A DNA stretch of 6,394 nucleotides from Pseudolabrys sp. (GTDB taxonomy: Bacteria > Pseudomonadota > Alphaproteobacteria > Rhizobiales > Xanthobacteraceae): assembly GCA_026125925.1 (NCBI GenBank), contig JAHCKF010000214.1:1-6394 (forward strand). Direction: 5' to 3'. Position 1 is the stretch's first letter. The number at the start of each line of letters is the position of its first letter. The notes beneath the pieces were generated by a model. The model was not told the origin of the DNA. It did no database searches and saw nothing but the letters and a program-made list of their open reading frames with translations. Both the position numbers and the translations under genes were made by a program. Shown one piece after another: positions 1-5,810 of the stretch.

Positions 1-1407
<1,407 letters not shown>

Positions 1408-1415
1408 TTTTTCTT

Positions 1416-1501
1416 AACCCTCCCCCATAGGCGAGCGGACGCTCGCCGTCCGGCGAGCTATGTGGGGAGGGTCGACCGCCGCAGGCGGTCGGGGTGGGGG
1501 T
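1416..1501. repeat. Composite palindromic intergenic repeat after pccB
   Basis: An outer arm ccctcccccatag (1418-1430) pairs with ctatgtggggaggg (1458-1471), with one bulged T at 1462. Inside it gcgagc/gctcgc (1431-1436/1441-1446) forms a hairpin, and ctcgcc (1442-1447) could instead pair with the second ggcgag (1452-1457). Next to it cgaccgcc/ggcggtcg (1473-1480/1484-1491) is a perfect 8-bp stem with a 3-base loop. The opening aaccctccccc and closing ggggtgggggt are the hallmarks of a dispersed repeat I remember from Bradyrhizobium and related genomes (memory, not a search). It could also act as a terminator for pccB, since the gene stop lies just upstream, although no U-run follows the stems. 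Confidence 0.75.
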
Positions 1502-1505
1502 GATC
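1496..1505 (+). promoter_or_regulatory. Strong Shine-Dalgarno sequence made from the repeat's edge
   Basis: The bases gggggtgatc match the canonical ggaggtgatc anti-SD complement at 9 of 10 positions. The G-core ends 6 bases before the TTG start at 1507. Its left part is the tail of the preceding repeat. This site supports the TTG start of the DUF4160 gene, since an in-frame stop (1501-1503) excludes anything further upstream. Confidence 0.6.
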
Positions 1506-1506
1506 G

Positions 1507-1743
1507 TTGCCAACAGTCTTGCGCTGGGGCCCATACCGCGCCTTTTTCTATTCCAACGAAGGCGCCGAACCGGCTCATGTCCACGTCCGGTCGGGTCATT
1601 TTGAAGCCAAATTCTGGCTGCACGATCTTTCAGTTGCCGTGAACGCCGGGTTTCCGGCCCATGAAATCGGCGATATCATCCGCCACCTGAAGCTGAATCG
1701 CGAAGCCCTGCTGCGCGCCTGGAAAGAGCACCTTGGGTCATGA
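1507..1743 (+). CDS. DUF4160 family small protein (toxin-antitoxin-like pair, member 1)
   Basis: This 78-residue protein is recognisable as DUF4160. It begins MPTVLRWGPYRAFFYSNE, carries the conserved AHVHV motif (residues 23-27), then a lysine-tryptophan strand (AKFWL, 34-38), and ends with a helix resembling the family's REELLEAWNEH (REALLRAWKEH, 65-75). The length is normal for the family and the gene looks intact. Translation starts at TTG (1507); an in-frame TGA six bases upstream rules out extension, and a strong SD sits six bases before the start. The gene overlaps the DUF2442 gene by the 4 bases ATGA, implying translational coupling. DUF4160 and DUF2442 genes are commonly adjacent in bacteria and are often suspected of forming a toxin-antitoxin-like module. 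No biochemical activity is visible from the sequence and I do not assign toxin or antitoxin roles. Confidence 0.85.
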   Translation: MPTVLRWGPYRAFFYSNEGAEPAHVHVRSGHFEAKFWLHDLSVAVNAGFPAHEIGDIIRHLKLNREALLRAWKEHLGS

Positions 1744-1988
1744 GCACGCTGGAAATTGACGTCGGCGATCTGCGCGCCCGTTCGGTGGACTTCACCGCGA
1801 CCGAACTTGTGGTGACGCTGGCCGATGGCCGCAAGATCGTGACGCCGCTCGACTGGTATCCGCGCCTCAAGAGCGCGTCGGCGGCCGCGCGGCAGAATTA
1901 TGAAATCATGCCGATGGGCATCCATTGGCCGGACATCGACGAAGACCTCAGCATTGCTGGGATGCTGAAGGGGCAAAGGGCGCAATAG
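1740..1988 (+). CDS. DUF2442 family small protein (toxin-antitoxin-like pair, member 2)
   Basis: The 82-residue product matches DUF2442. Residues 18-43 give the beta-rich core (ELVVTLADGR, then PLDWYPRL at 36-43), residues 46-54 the short helix of the family (SASAAARQN), and residues 60-72 the signature GIHWPDIDEDLSI, close to the C-terminus. Length and motif order are complete, so the gene appears functional. Its ATG lies inside the stop of the DUF4160 gene (ATGA), the usual arrangement for a stoichiometric two-protein module. The family has been proposed to bind DNA or a partner protein, but neither can be read off this sequence. The coding stretch ends 29 bases before the next likely start, so the three genes may form one transcript. 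Confidence 0.87.
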   Translation: MSTLEIDVGDLRARSVDFTATELVVTLADGRKIVTPLDWYPRLKSASAAARQNYEIMPMGIHWPDIDEDLSIAGMLKGQRAQ

Positions 1989-2017
1989 CCGCCGAGCGTG
2001 GCTATGGGTGTGAGCGC

Positions 2018-2572
2018 ATGGGTGGTGACGACGACGACATTGATTGGTCTATTATCAGTGAAAATCTTCGCGGAGCCCAAGACTATTGGTATTGGCGCGA
2101 CAAGCCAATTATGGAGCGATCCGCTGCTCAAAGCGTATTGGCGTTGGCGAGCATACCGATTGACGGAATTTGCAGTCGTGCGGTTGGCCAGGACCCGCCG
2201 GATTGCGAAGGATATATCGATGGTAGTTTGTGTGGCGTCGAAGTCAGCGAACTAGTCCATGAGAAGACTCTCAAGTCGACCATCAAAGGAAAGCCGCAAT
2301 ACTTTATTTGGAATCGACAGGTATTTCTTGATGCAGTTCAGGCGCGCATTTCTCGCAAGGATAGCAAAGAGGATATCAAAGGCGGGCCATATGGGCGCTA
2401 TATACTTATTTTGCTCACTGACGAAATGATGCTTGGTCGCTACGATGTGGAGCGGTTTTTGGAGGGGGCATCATTTGGAGTTCAGACGATAACTGATGTC
2501 ATATTGGCCTTGGGTTACGATCCTTCGATTAAGGCGTGCCCTGTGTTTTCGCTTGCGCTTGTGAAATCATAG
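2018..2572 (+). CDS. Hypothetical protein with possible PD-(D/E)XK nuclease-like signature; AT-rich, probably acquired
   Basis: The start at ATG 2018 gives 184 residues. The frame is open back to an ATG at 1925, but that would overlap the DUF2442 gene by 64 bases and add an unlikely Arg/His/Gly-rich leader. No strong SD is visible. A helix with E33 precedes DPPDCEGYIDG (59-69) and CGVEVSELV (72-80). Asp62 followed thirteen residues later by Glu75 in G-V-E-V-S recalls the PD-(D/E)XK core, with Ser77 where the lysine would be, as in families carrying an E-V-T-E motif. The C-terminal half has a hydrophobic strand (RYILILLTDE, 127-136), an acidic helix (DVERFLEG, 143-150) and ALGYDPS...PVFSLAL (165-181). 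GC is only about 38-45% in three 60-base lines counted, far below neighbouring genes. Coding is well supported; a nuclease role is inference only. Confidence 0.72.
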   Translation: MGGDDDDIDWSIISENLRGAQDYWYWRDKPIMERSAAQSVLALASIPIDGICSRAVGQDPPDCEGYIDGSLCGVEVSELVHEKTLKSTIKGKPQYFIWNRQVFLDAVQARISRKDSKEDIKGGPYGRYILILLTDEMMLGRYDVERFLEGASFGVQTITDVILALGYDPSIKACPVFSLALVKS

Positions 2573-2597
2573 TCTCTGAATTTAACAGAGCCCTTCC

Positions 2598-3008
2598 ATG
2601 CCCACCCGCCACGCCTCCTGTAGCTGCGGCCAGCTTCACCTCACCATCGAAGGCGAGCCGGCGCGGGTGTCGATGTGTCATTGCCTGGAGTGCCAGCGCC
2701 GCACCGGCGCGGTGATCAGCAATCAGGCGCGCTTCAGACATGAGCAGGTTGCCATTGCAGGCAAGGCGACGCAGTGGCAACGCAAGGCCGAGAGCGGCAG
2801 CACGGTGACCTTCAACTTCTGTCCGGTCTGCGGCTCGACGCTCTATTGGACCAGCGAGAGCTTTCCCGATCATGTCGCCGTGGCCATCGGCGCCTTCGCC
2901 GATCCGGCGTTTCCGCCGCCGACCATCGCGGTGTGGGAAGAAACGCGCCACCCCTGGGTCGAACTGCCGGCCGATACGCCGCCGAAACACGCGGCGAAGC
3001 AGGGCTGA
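2598..3008 (+). CDS. GFA/CENP-V family zinc-binding protein
   Basis: The 136-residue protein belongs to the GFA (glutathione-dependent formaldehyde-activating enzyme-like) family, a small beta-rich fold holding structural and catalytic zinc. All seven expected cysteines are present: C8-S-C10, C27-H-C29-x2-C32 and C75-x2-C78, followed by GSTLYW (79-84). The segment CHCLECQRRTGA (27-38) is the family's best-conserved stretch. Length is typical. The start at 2598 places the first zinc motif at residue 8, as usual, with only a weak AGAG SD seven bases upstream; this lies in the 3' arm of a small hairpin (ctctg 2574-2578 / cagag 2586-2590). True Gfa activity is uncertain because many homologues have no known substrate. 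GC content returns to the chromosomal norm here, in contrast to the gene before it, so it is probably a resident gene. Confidence 0.92.
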   Translation: MPTRHASCSCGQLHLTIEGEPARVSMCHCLECQRRTGAVISNQARFRHEQVAIAGKATQWQRKAESGSTVTFNFCPVCGSTLYWTSESFPDHVAVAIGAFADPAFPPPTIAVWEETRHPWVELPADTPPKHAAKQG

Positions 3009-3021
3009 GGCGCGGGTAGGC

Positions 3022-3096
3022 GTAGCCCGGATGGAGCGAAGCGAAATCCGGGGGCTGTTGCCGCCCCCGCATTGCGCTGCGCTGCATGCGGGCTAC
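3022..3096. repeat. Three-way-junction palindromic repeat (REP/BIME-like) between convergent genes
   Basis: The outer ends gtagccc (3022-3028) and gggctac (3090-3096) are perfect inverse complements. Two arms lie inside: cccggat...atccggg (3026-3032/3046-3052) and cccgcat...atgcggg (3066-3072/3086-3092). Each arm shares a few bases with the outer stem, so the DNA or RNA can fold as a closed junction or as two separate hairpins. I remember this gtagcccggatggagcgaag type as a very common dispersed intergenic sequence in Rhizobiales (memory only). It sits between the convergent GFA and antitoxin-like genes, where it could stop transcription from both sides. A 28-base relative occurs at 4539-4566. 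Confidence 0.8.
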
Positions 3097-3105
3097 AGGC
3101 CGTCG

Positions 3106-3291
3106 CTATGTATGTCGCCCGATTGCCGTCAGCACTGCGGCTGCGCGCAGTTGGGCCTTATCATTATCGTCGAGCGATGCCAGAATGGCCCTGTGCACGA
3201 TCTCGTAGTACGAAACGCCTTCAGCTTTCGCCATCGCCCGCAAGCGGGCAACCGTGCCGTCGTCGACATCCTTGATAACGAGGTCGGCCAT
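3106..3291 (-). CDS. FitA-like ribbon-helix-helix antitoxin-like protein, no adjacent toxin
   Basis: The 61-residue product starts MADLVIKDVDDGTVARLRAMA, a ribbon-helix-helix N-terminus: one beta strand (DLVIKDVD), helix A (TVARLRAMAKAEG) and helix B (SYYEIVHRAILASL). This resembles FitA-like antitoxins of VapBC/FitAB-type systems, which bind operator DNA as dimers and neutralise a PIN-domain RNase. The start at 3291 is chosen because a GGAGA SD lies six bases upstream and the strand begins directly after the methionine; an in-frame ATG at 3351 would add 20 residues with no family likeness. FitA-type proteins are usually nearer 80 residues, so the C-terminal toxin-binding part may be short. 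On its own strand the downstream side runs straight into the 3022-3096 repeat and then the opposing GFA gene, so no PIN toxin is present. Confidence 0.7.
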   Translation of the reverse strand: MADLVIKDVDDGTVARLRAMAKAEGVSYYEIVHRAILASLDDNDKAQLRAAAVLTAIGRHT

Positions 3292-3297
3292 TTGGCG

Positions 3298-3302
3298 TCT
3301 CC
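3298..3302 (-). promoter_or_regulatory. Ribosome binding site of the antitoxin-like gene
   Basis: Read on the minus strand this is GGAGA, six bases before ATG at 3291. It decides the start in favour of the 61-residue form over the longer open frame from 3351. Confidence 0.6.
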
Positions 3303-3382
3303 AGGGGCCTCGAATGGTATCACATTGGCCGCGTCTGCCTTGGTAGTGCAATGATCCGGCAGCGGCGTACGCCTAAGCGGGC

Positions 3383-3431
3383 CATCGCCCTTCGAGGCTC
3401 GGCCTGACGGCCTCACACCTCAGGGTGACGG
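3383..3431. repeat. Dispersed palindromic repeat of the 'ccttcgagg...cctcagg' type
   Basis: The left end catcgcccttcgagg and the right end cctcagggtgacgg are imperfect inverse complements (tcgcccttcgagg against cctcagggtga). In the centre ggcc...ggcc (3401-3404/3409-3412) flanks the 4-base loop tgac. The form resembles a common Rhizobiales intergenic repeat in which ccttcgag and cctcaggatga are the conserved ends (recalled, not searched). It lies upstream of the antitoxin-like gene and does not touch any gene. Confidence 0.6.
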
Positions 3432-3510
3432 GTCCGTCGCCGGCGCGCTCGTCTAAGAAAAAATCCACTCCGCCTCTTGACCGTATTCCCAAGGCATCCT
3501 ATCCTAGCTG

Positions 3511-3565
3511 CGTTCCATCCACCGAGGGGCGCTCTCATGAGGCGTCGTGAGGGTGGGGTGGAATG
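3511..3565 (+). ncRNA. Nested stem-loop with plus-strand-only wobble pairs; candidate structured RNA domain
   Basis: The outer stem joins cgttccatccacc (3511-3523) to ggtggggtggaatg (3552-3565): thirteen pairs with one bulged G. The inner stem joins ctcatga (3534-3540) to tcgtgag (3545-3551) around a ggcg loop. Two outer pairs and one inner pair are G.T, which become G.U in plus-strand RNA but A.C mismatches in minus-strand RNA. This asymmetry indicates a plus-strand transcript. No protein frame uses the segment convincingly. I remember near-identical sequence in several Bradyrhizobium-type genomes. That it is transcribed is inference; a pure DNA repeat is the alternative. Confidence 0.45.
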
Positions 3566-3582
3566 CGGTGCCCGCGGCCGGG

Positions 3583-3646
3583 GGAGGTTACGCAACCTCC
3601 GGGCTCGGGCGGCGCCGGGGCTCCGCCCGGAGGCAATATGACCTCC
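3583..3646 (+). other. Alternating complementary GGAGG/CCTCC segments (mutually exclusive hairpins)
   Basis: Four segments alternate: ggaggtt (3583-3589), aacctcc continuing into gggc (3594-3604), gcccggagg (3625-3633) and cctcc (3642-3646). Segment 1 pairs with 2 (7 bp, loop acgc), segment 2 with 3 (cctccgggc/gcccggagg, 9 bp perfect), and segment 3 with 4 (5 bp). Neighbouring pairings exclude each other, as in attenuator-like switches. However, no gene lies within 330 bases downstream and nothing shows a ligand or leader peptide, so a regulatory role is not supported beyond the pairing itself. Confidence 0.4.
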
Positions 3647-3740
3647 CGCGAGGAGCTCGCTGATGGTGAGCGCTACCCATTCCCTCGGTCGGGAGTGGAT
3701 CAGCCGCCAGAAGCGCGGCCCGGCGTCGTAACGACACCGC

Positions 3741-3828
3741 ATGGAGCGCCGCGAGGCGCAGGCCTTCTCCGATCGCAAGGAGGGGCCGCACCGAAAGGTG
3801 CACGTTCGGGCGCCGCGCGGCGCTCCAT
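3741..3828. repeat. 13-bp perfect inverted repeat enclosing a GAAA-tetraloop hairpin
   Basis: The segment atggagcgccgcg (3741-3753) is the exact inverse complement of cgcggcgctccat (3816-3828). Between them gcacc-gaaa-ggtgc (3788-3801) forms a 5-bp stem with a GNRA-type tetraloop on the plus strand. The arms could be the terminal inverted repeats of a very small element or the closing helix of an RNA. No transposase and no evident direct repeats flank it. Confidence 0.55.
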
Positions 3829-3981
3829 TCCCTCATCAGCAACGGTGAGGCGCGAGCGGGGAAGTCCGGCGCGCCCGGCGCCGATCAAACAATACGGGCG
3901 CTGTCGCATGCGCTATCTCATGCCCGCGTCTACTTTCGGCTATCATGCCGCTTCCGCACGAAACCTGAATGGACCTGCGCG

Positions 3982-4527
3982 ATGATCCGTCTCCTTGCCG
4001 TCCTTCTGCTGCTCGCGCTGCCGGCGCCCGGGCTCGCCTTCGAAGGCGAGAACCTGCTGGTGTCGTTGCCGCCGGGCTACAAGATCGGCTTCCAGAAGCG
4101 GCAGGGCAACACGCAGATCAGCGAAATGGTGCCGGCGGCCGAGACGGTCGAGAGCTGGACCGAGATGGTGACGGTGCAGGTGTTCCACGGTCTCGCCGCG
4201 ACGCCGGAGGCGTTTCGCGATCGCATTGTGCAAGGCTGGGTGAAAGCCTGCGCCAGGGCGATCGTGAAGCCGATCGCCAGCGCGGTGGAGAAGGGCTACG
4301 CGATCGCGTTCTGGCTGCTGAGCTGTCCGCTCAACCCGCAAAGCGGCAAGCCGGAGGTGACGTTCATGAAGGCGATCCGCGGCAAGGACAGCTTCTACGT
4401 GGTGCAGAAGGCGTTTCGCTTCGAGCCGTCACAGGACGAGGTCGTCACCTGGACGAAGTTTCTCAAGAATGTCGGCGTCTGCGACACACGCGTCGCCGAG
4501 CGCGCTTGTCCGGCAGGCATCAAATGA
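3982..4527 (+). CDS. Small secreted protein of unknown function with four cysteines
   Basis: I do not recognise a named family. The 181-residue product starts with a classic signal peptide: MIRLLAVLLLLALP, then a likely signal peptidase cut after APGLA (residue 19), giving a mature protein of about 162 residues for the periplasm or outside. The mature part has four cysteines (C90, C115, C167, C176), an even number compatible with two disulfides, and Trp/Phe-rich strands (WTEMVTVQVFHG 59-70, SFYVVQKAFRFE 137-148). There is no lipobox. The start at 3982 is chosen because the signal peptide follows at once; the SD is weak (ggac at 3971-3974), and a -10-like tatcat sits at 3941. GC content and codon use match the chromosome. 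It is probably monocistronic, as the chaA-like gene starts 119 bases on with a repeat remnant between. Confidence 0.85.
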   Translation: MIRLLAVLLLLALPAPGLAFEGENLLVSLPPGYKIGFQKRQGNTQISEMVPAAETVESWTEMVTVQVFHGLAATPEAFRDRIVQGWVKACARAIVKPIASAVEKGYAIAFWLLSCPLNPQSGKPEVTFMKAIRGKDSFYVVQKAFRFEPSQDEVVTWTKFLKNVGVCDTRVAERACPAGIK

Positions 4528-4538
4528 GCGCAGGTGCG

Positions 4539-4566
4539 GCCCGAATGACGCGAAGCGCGACCCGGG
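4539..4566. repeat. Diverged half-copy of the 3022-3096 repeat
   Basis: This segment aligns without gaps to 3025-3052, identical at 22 of 28 positions. Both begin gcccg and end ccggg, and both share the core gcgaagcg. The short stem cgcg-aag-cgcg (4549-4559) replaces the longer arm of the full repeat, and the second arm is not found. It lies just after the stop of the secreted-protein gene, where such repeats are frequent. Confidence 0.5.
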
Positions 4567-4646
4567 GCGATGCTCGCGCCTGTTTCGGCGCTCCGGTGCT
4601 TCGCGCTAGACTGCCGGGCGAATCCTTATCCGCCATTCCGTGATTC

Positions 4647-5798
4647 ATGCCGAAATCCCGCGCCGCCCACGCCGACAAGACTTCCGCCAAGCCGCGCTCC
4701 TTCGCCGCCGTGCTGCGCGCCGAACTGCCGATGATCTGCGGCCTCATCGTCACCGCGGTGGTCCACTTCGCCGGGCACCGGTGGACGCACGATTTCTCCA
4801 ATCTCGCCGTCACCTCCGCCATCTTCGTCATGCTGTTCGCCGTGATGATCTGGTGCGCCTTCGGCGTCGTCCGCCATGCCGAGGAACTGGCGCATTACTG
4901 CGGCGAGCCTTACGGCACCTTGATCCTCACCTTGTCGGCGGTCGTCATCGAGGTGACGATCATGGCGACCGTGATGCTCAGCGGCGAGCCCAATCCGACC
5001 TTGCCGCGCGACACCGTCTACGCCGTGCTGATGATCGTGCTCAACGTCATGATCGGCGTCTCGATCATCGCCGGCGCGCTGCGTCACCGGCAGCAGCAAT
5101 ATTCGCTGCAGGGCGCCATCGCCTTTCTCGCGGTCATCACCACGCTCGCGGTGATCTCGCTGATCATCCCGACCTTCACCCGCTCGACGCCGGACAGTTC
5201 GGTGACGCCGGTGCAGGCGGTCGCATTCGCGATCCTGACGGCGCTGCTCTATGGCGGCTTCCTGGCGATCCAGACCATGCGCCACCGCGCCTTCTTCACC
5301 GATGCCGACAGCGCCGAACCCGCGCATGAGAGCGCCGCCCCGGTCTATCCGGCCTGGGCGCATGCGGTGCTGCTCTTGCTGACGCTGCTGCCGGTCGTGC
5401 TGCTGGCCGAATCGCTGGCGCTGATCGTCGATTTCGCGCTCGACAAGATGCATGCGCCGGCGACGATCGGCGGCATCGTCATCGCCATCCTGGTGCTGGC
5501 GCCGGAAGGCCTGTCGTCGTTCCGCGCGGCGGCGCAGAACCGCCTGCAACGCTCGGTCAATCTGTCGCTCGGCTCGGCGCTGTCGACGATCGGTCTCACC
5601 ATCCCGGCCATGCTGGTGATCAGCCTGTTCACTGGCACGCCGCTGCAGCTCGGGCTGGCGCCGGCCGACGCCATCCTGCTCGGCCTCACGCTGGTGATCG
5701 CGCAGATGACGTTTTCCGGCGCGCCAACCAATATTTTGCTCGGCGGCGTGCACCTCGTCCTGTTCGCGACCTTCCTGGTGCTGATCTTCAGCCCGTGA
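4647..5798 (+). CDS. chaA: Ca2+/H+ antiporter of the ChaA (CaCA) family
   Basis: This inner-membrane exchanger uses the proton gradient to export Ca2+ (and in E. coli ChaA also Na+/K+) from the cytosol. The 383-residue length is close to the 366 of E. coli ChaA. About eleven hydrophobic segments are visible. The two inverted alpha-repeats of the CaCA superfamily are clear: GEPYGTLILTLSAVVIEVT (86-104) with acidic E102, and APEGLSSFRAAAQNRLQRS (285-303) with E287, continuing into NLSLGSALSTIGLTIPAM. The central loop (about 211-236) is hydrophilic and acidic, as in ChaA. The ATG at 4647 is fixed by an in-frame stop six bases upstream; no SD is evident, and tagact (4607-4612) is at most a weak -10, so it may be translated from a short leader. 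It converges on the dehydrogenase gene with a 12-base gap. Confidence 0.93.
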   Translation: MPKSRAAHADKTSAKPRSFAAVLRAELPMICGLIVTAVVHFAGHRWTHDFSNLAVTSAIFVMLFAVMIWCAFGVVRHAEELAHYCGEPYGTLILTLSAVVIEVTIMATVMLSGEPNPTLPRDTVYAVLMIVLNVMIGVSIIAGALRHRQQQYSLQGAIAFLAVITTLAVISLIIPTFTRSTPDSSVTPVQAVAFAILTALLYGGFLAIQTMRHRAFFTDADSAEPAHESAAPVYPAWAHAVLLLLTLLPVVLLAESLALIVDFALDKMHAPATIGGIVIAILVLAPEGLSSFRAAAQNRLQRSVNLSLGSALSTIGLTIPAMLVISLFTGTPLQLGLAPADAILLGLTLVIAQMTFSGAPTNILLGGVHLVLFATFLVLIFSP

Positions 5799-5810
5799 GG
5801 CAAGGGTGGC

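Larger units (their letters stand above)
3292..3981. other. 690-base region without a convincing gene, rich in repeats and RNA-like structure
   Basis: Open frames occur on both strands (for example 3413-3778 and 3588-3842 minus, 3563-3985 plus), but their translations are Arg/Ala/Pro-rich, overlap one another and resemble no family I know. This is typical of GC-rich non-coding DNA. The region contains one tail-to-tail repeat (3383-3431), a nested stem (3511-3565), alternating GGAGG/CCTCC segments (3583-3646), a plus-strand hairpin ccattccc/gggagtgg with loop tcggtc (3677-3684/3691-3698), and a 13-bp inverted repeat (3741-3828). From memory, the stretch from about 3511 to 3840 is like multi-copy intergenic sequence in Bradyrhizobium-type genomes. 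Bases 3840-3981 show only a weak -10-like tatcat (3941-3946) before the next gene. Confidence 0.7.

Noticed and set aside
1507..1988. Naming the DUF4160/DUF2442 pair as a proven type II toxin-antitoxin system
   Set aside because: Gene order and overlap are suggestive, but no toxin fold, catalytic residues or operator is visible, so only 'TA-like' is used.
1925..2017. N-terminal extension of the nuclease-like protein to ATG 1925
   Set aside because: It would overlap the DUF2442 gene by 64 bases in another frame, and the added residues look like shadow coding of that gene.
3292..3351. 20-residue extension of the antitoxin-like protein to ATG 3351
   Set aside because: The GGAGA SD fits the start at 3291, and ribbon-helix-helix proteins begin their strand directly after the initiator.
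3583..3646. A riboswitch or attenuator controlling a downstream gene
   Set aside because: The nearest plus-strand gene starts more than 330 bases away, and I see no leader peptide, U-tract terminator or known aptamer motif.
3413..3842. Two overlapping minus-strand frames (3413-3778 and 3588-3842) and a plus-strand frame (3563-3985) as genes
   Set aside because: They overlap each other across the structured repeat region, have no convincing SD, and give Arg/Ala/Pro-rich translations of the kind often mis-annotated in repeats of these genomes.
3918..3946. Sigma-70 type promoter before the secreted-protein gene
   Set aside because: The tatcat at 3941 is acceptable as a -10, but the -35 position reads tcatgc, a poor match, so it is mentioned only in the gene entry.
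4626..5753. Long open frame (375 codons) on the minus strand opposite the chaA gene
   Set aside because: The translation is dominated by Arg, Gln, His, Asp and Gly with no recognisable motif, while the plus strand encodes a clear ChaA with both alpha-repeats. It is an antisense shadow in GC-rich DNA.
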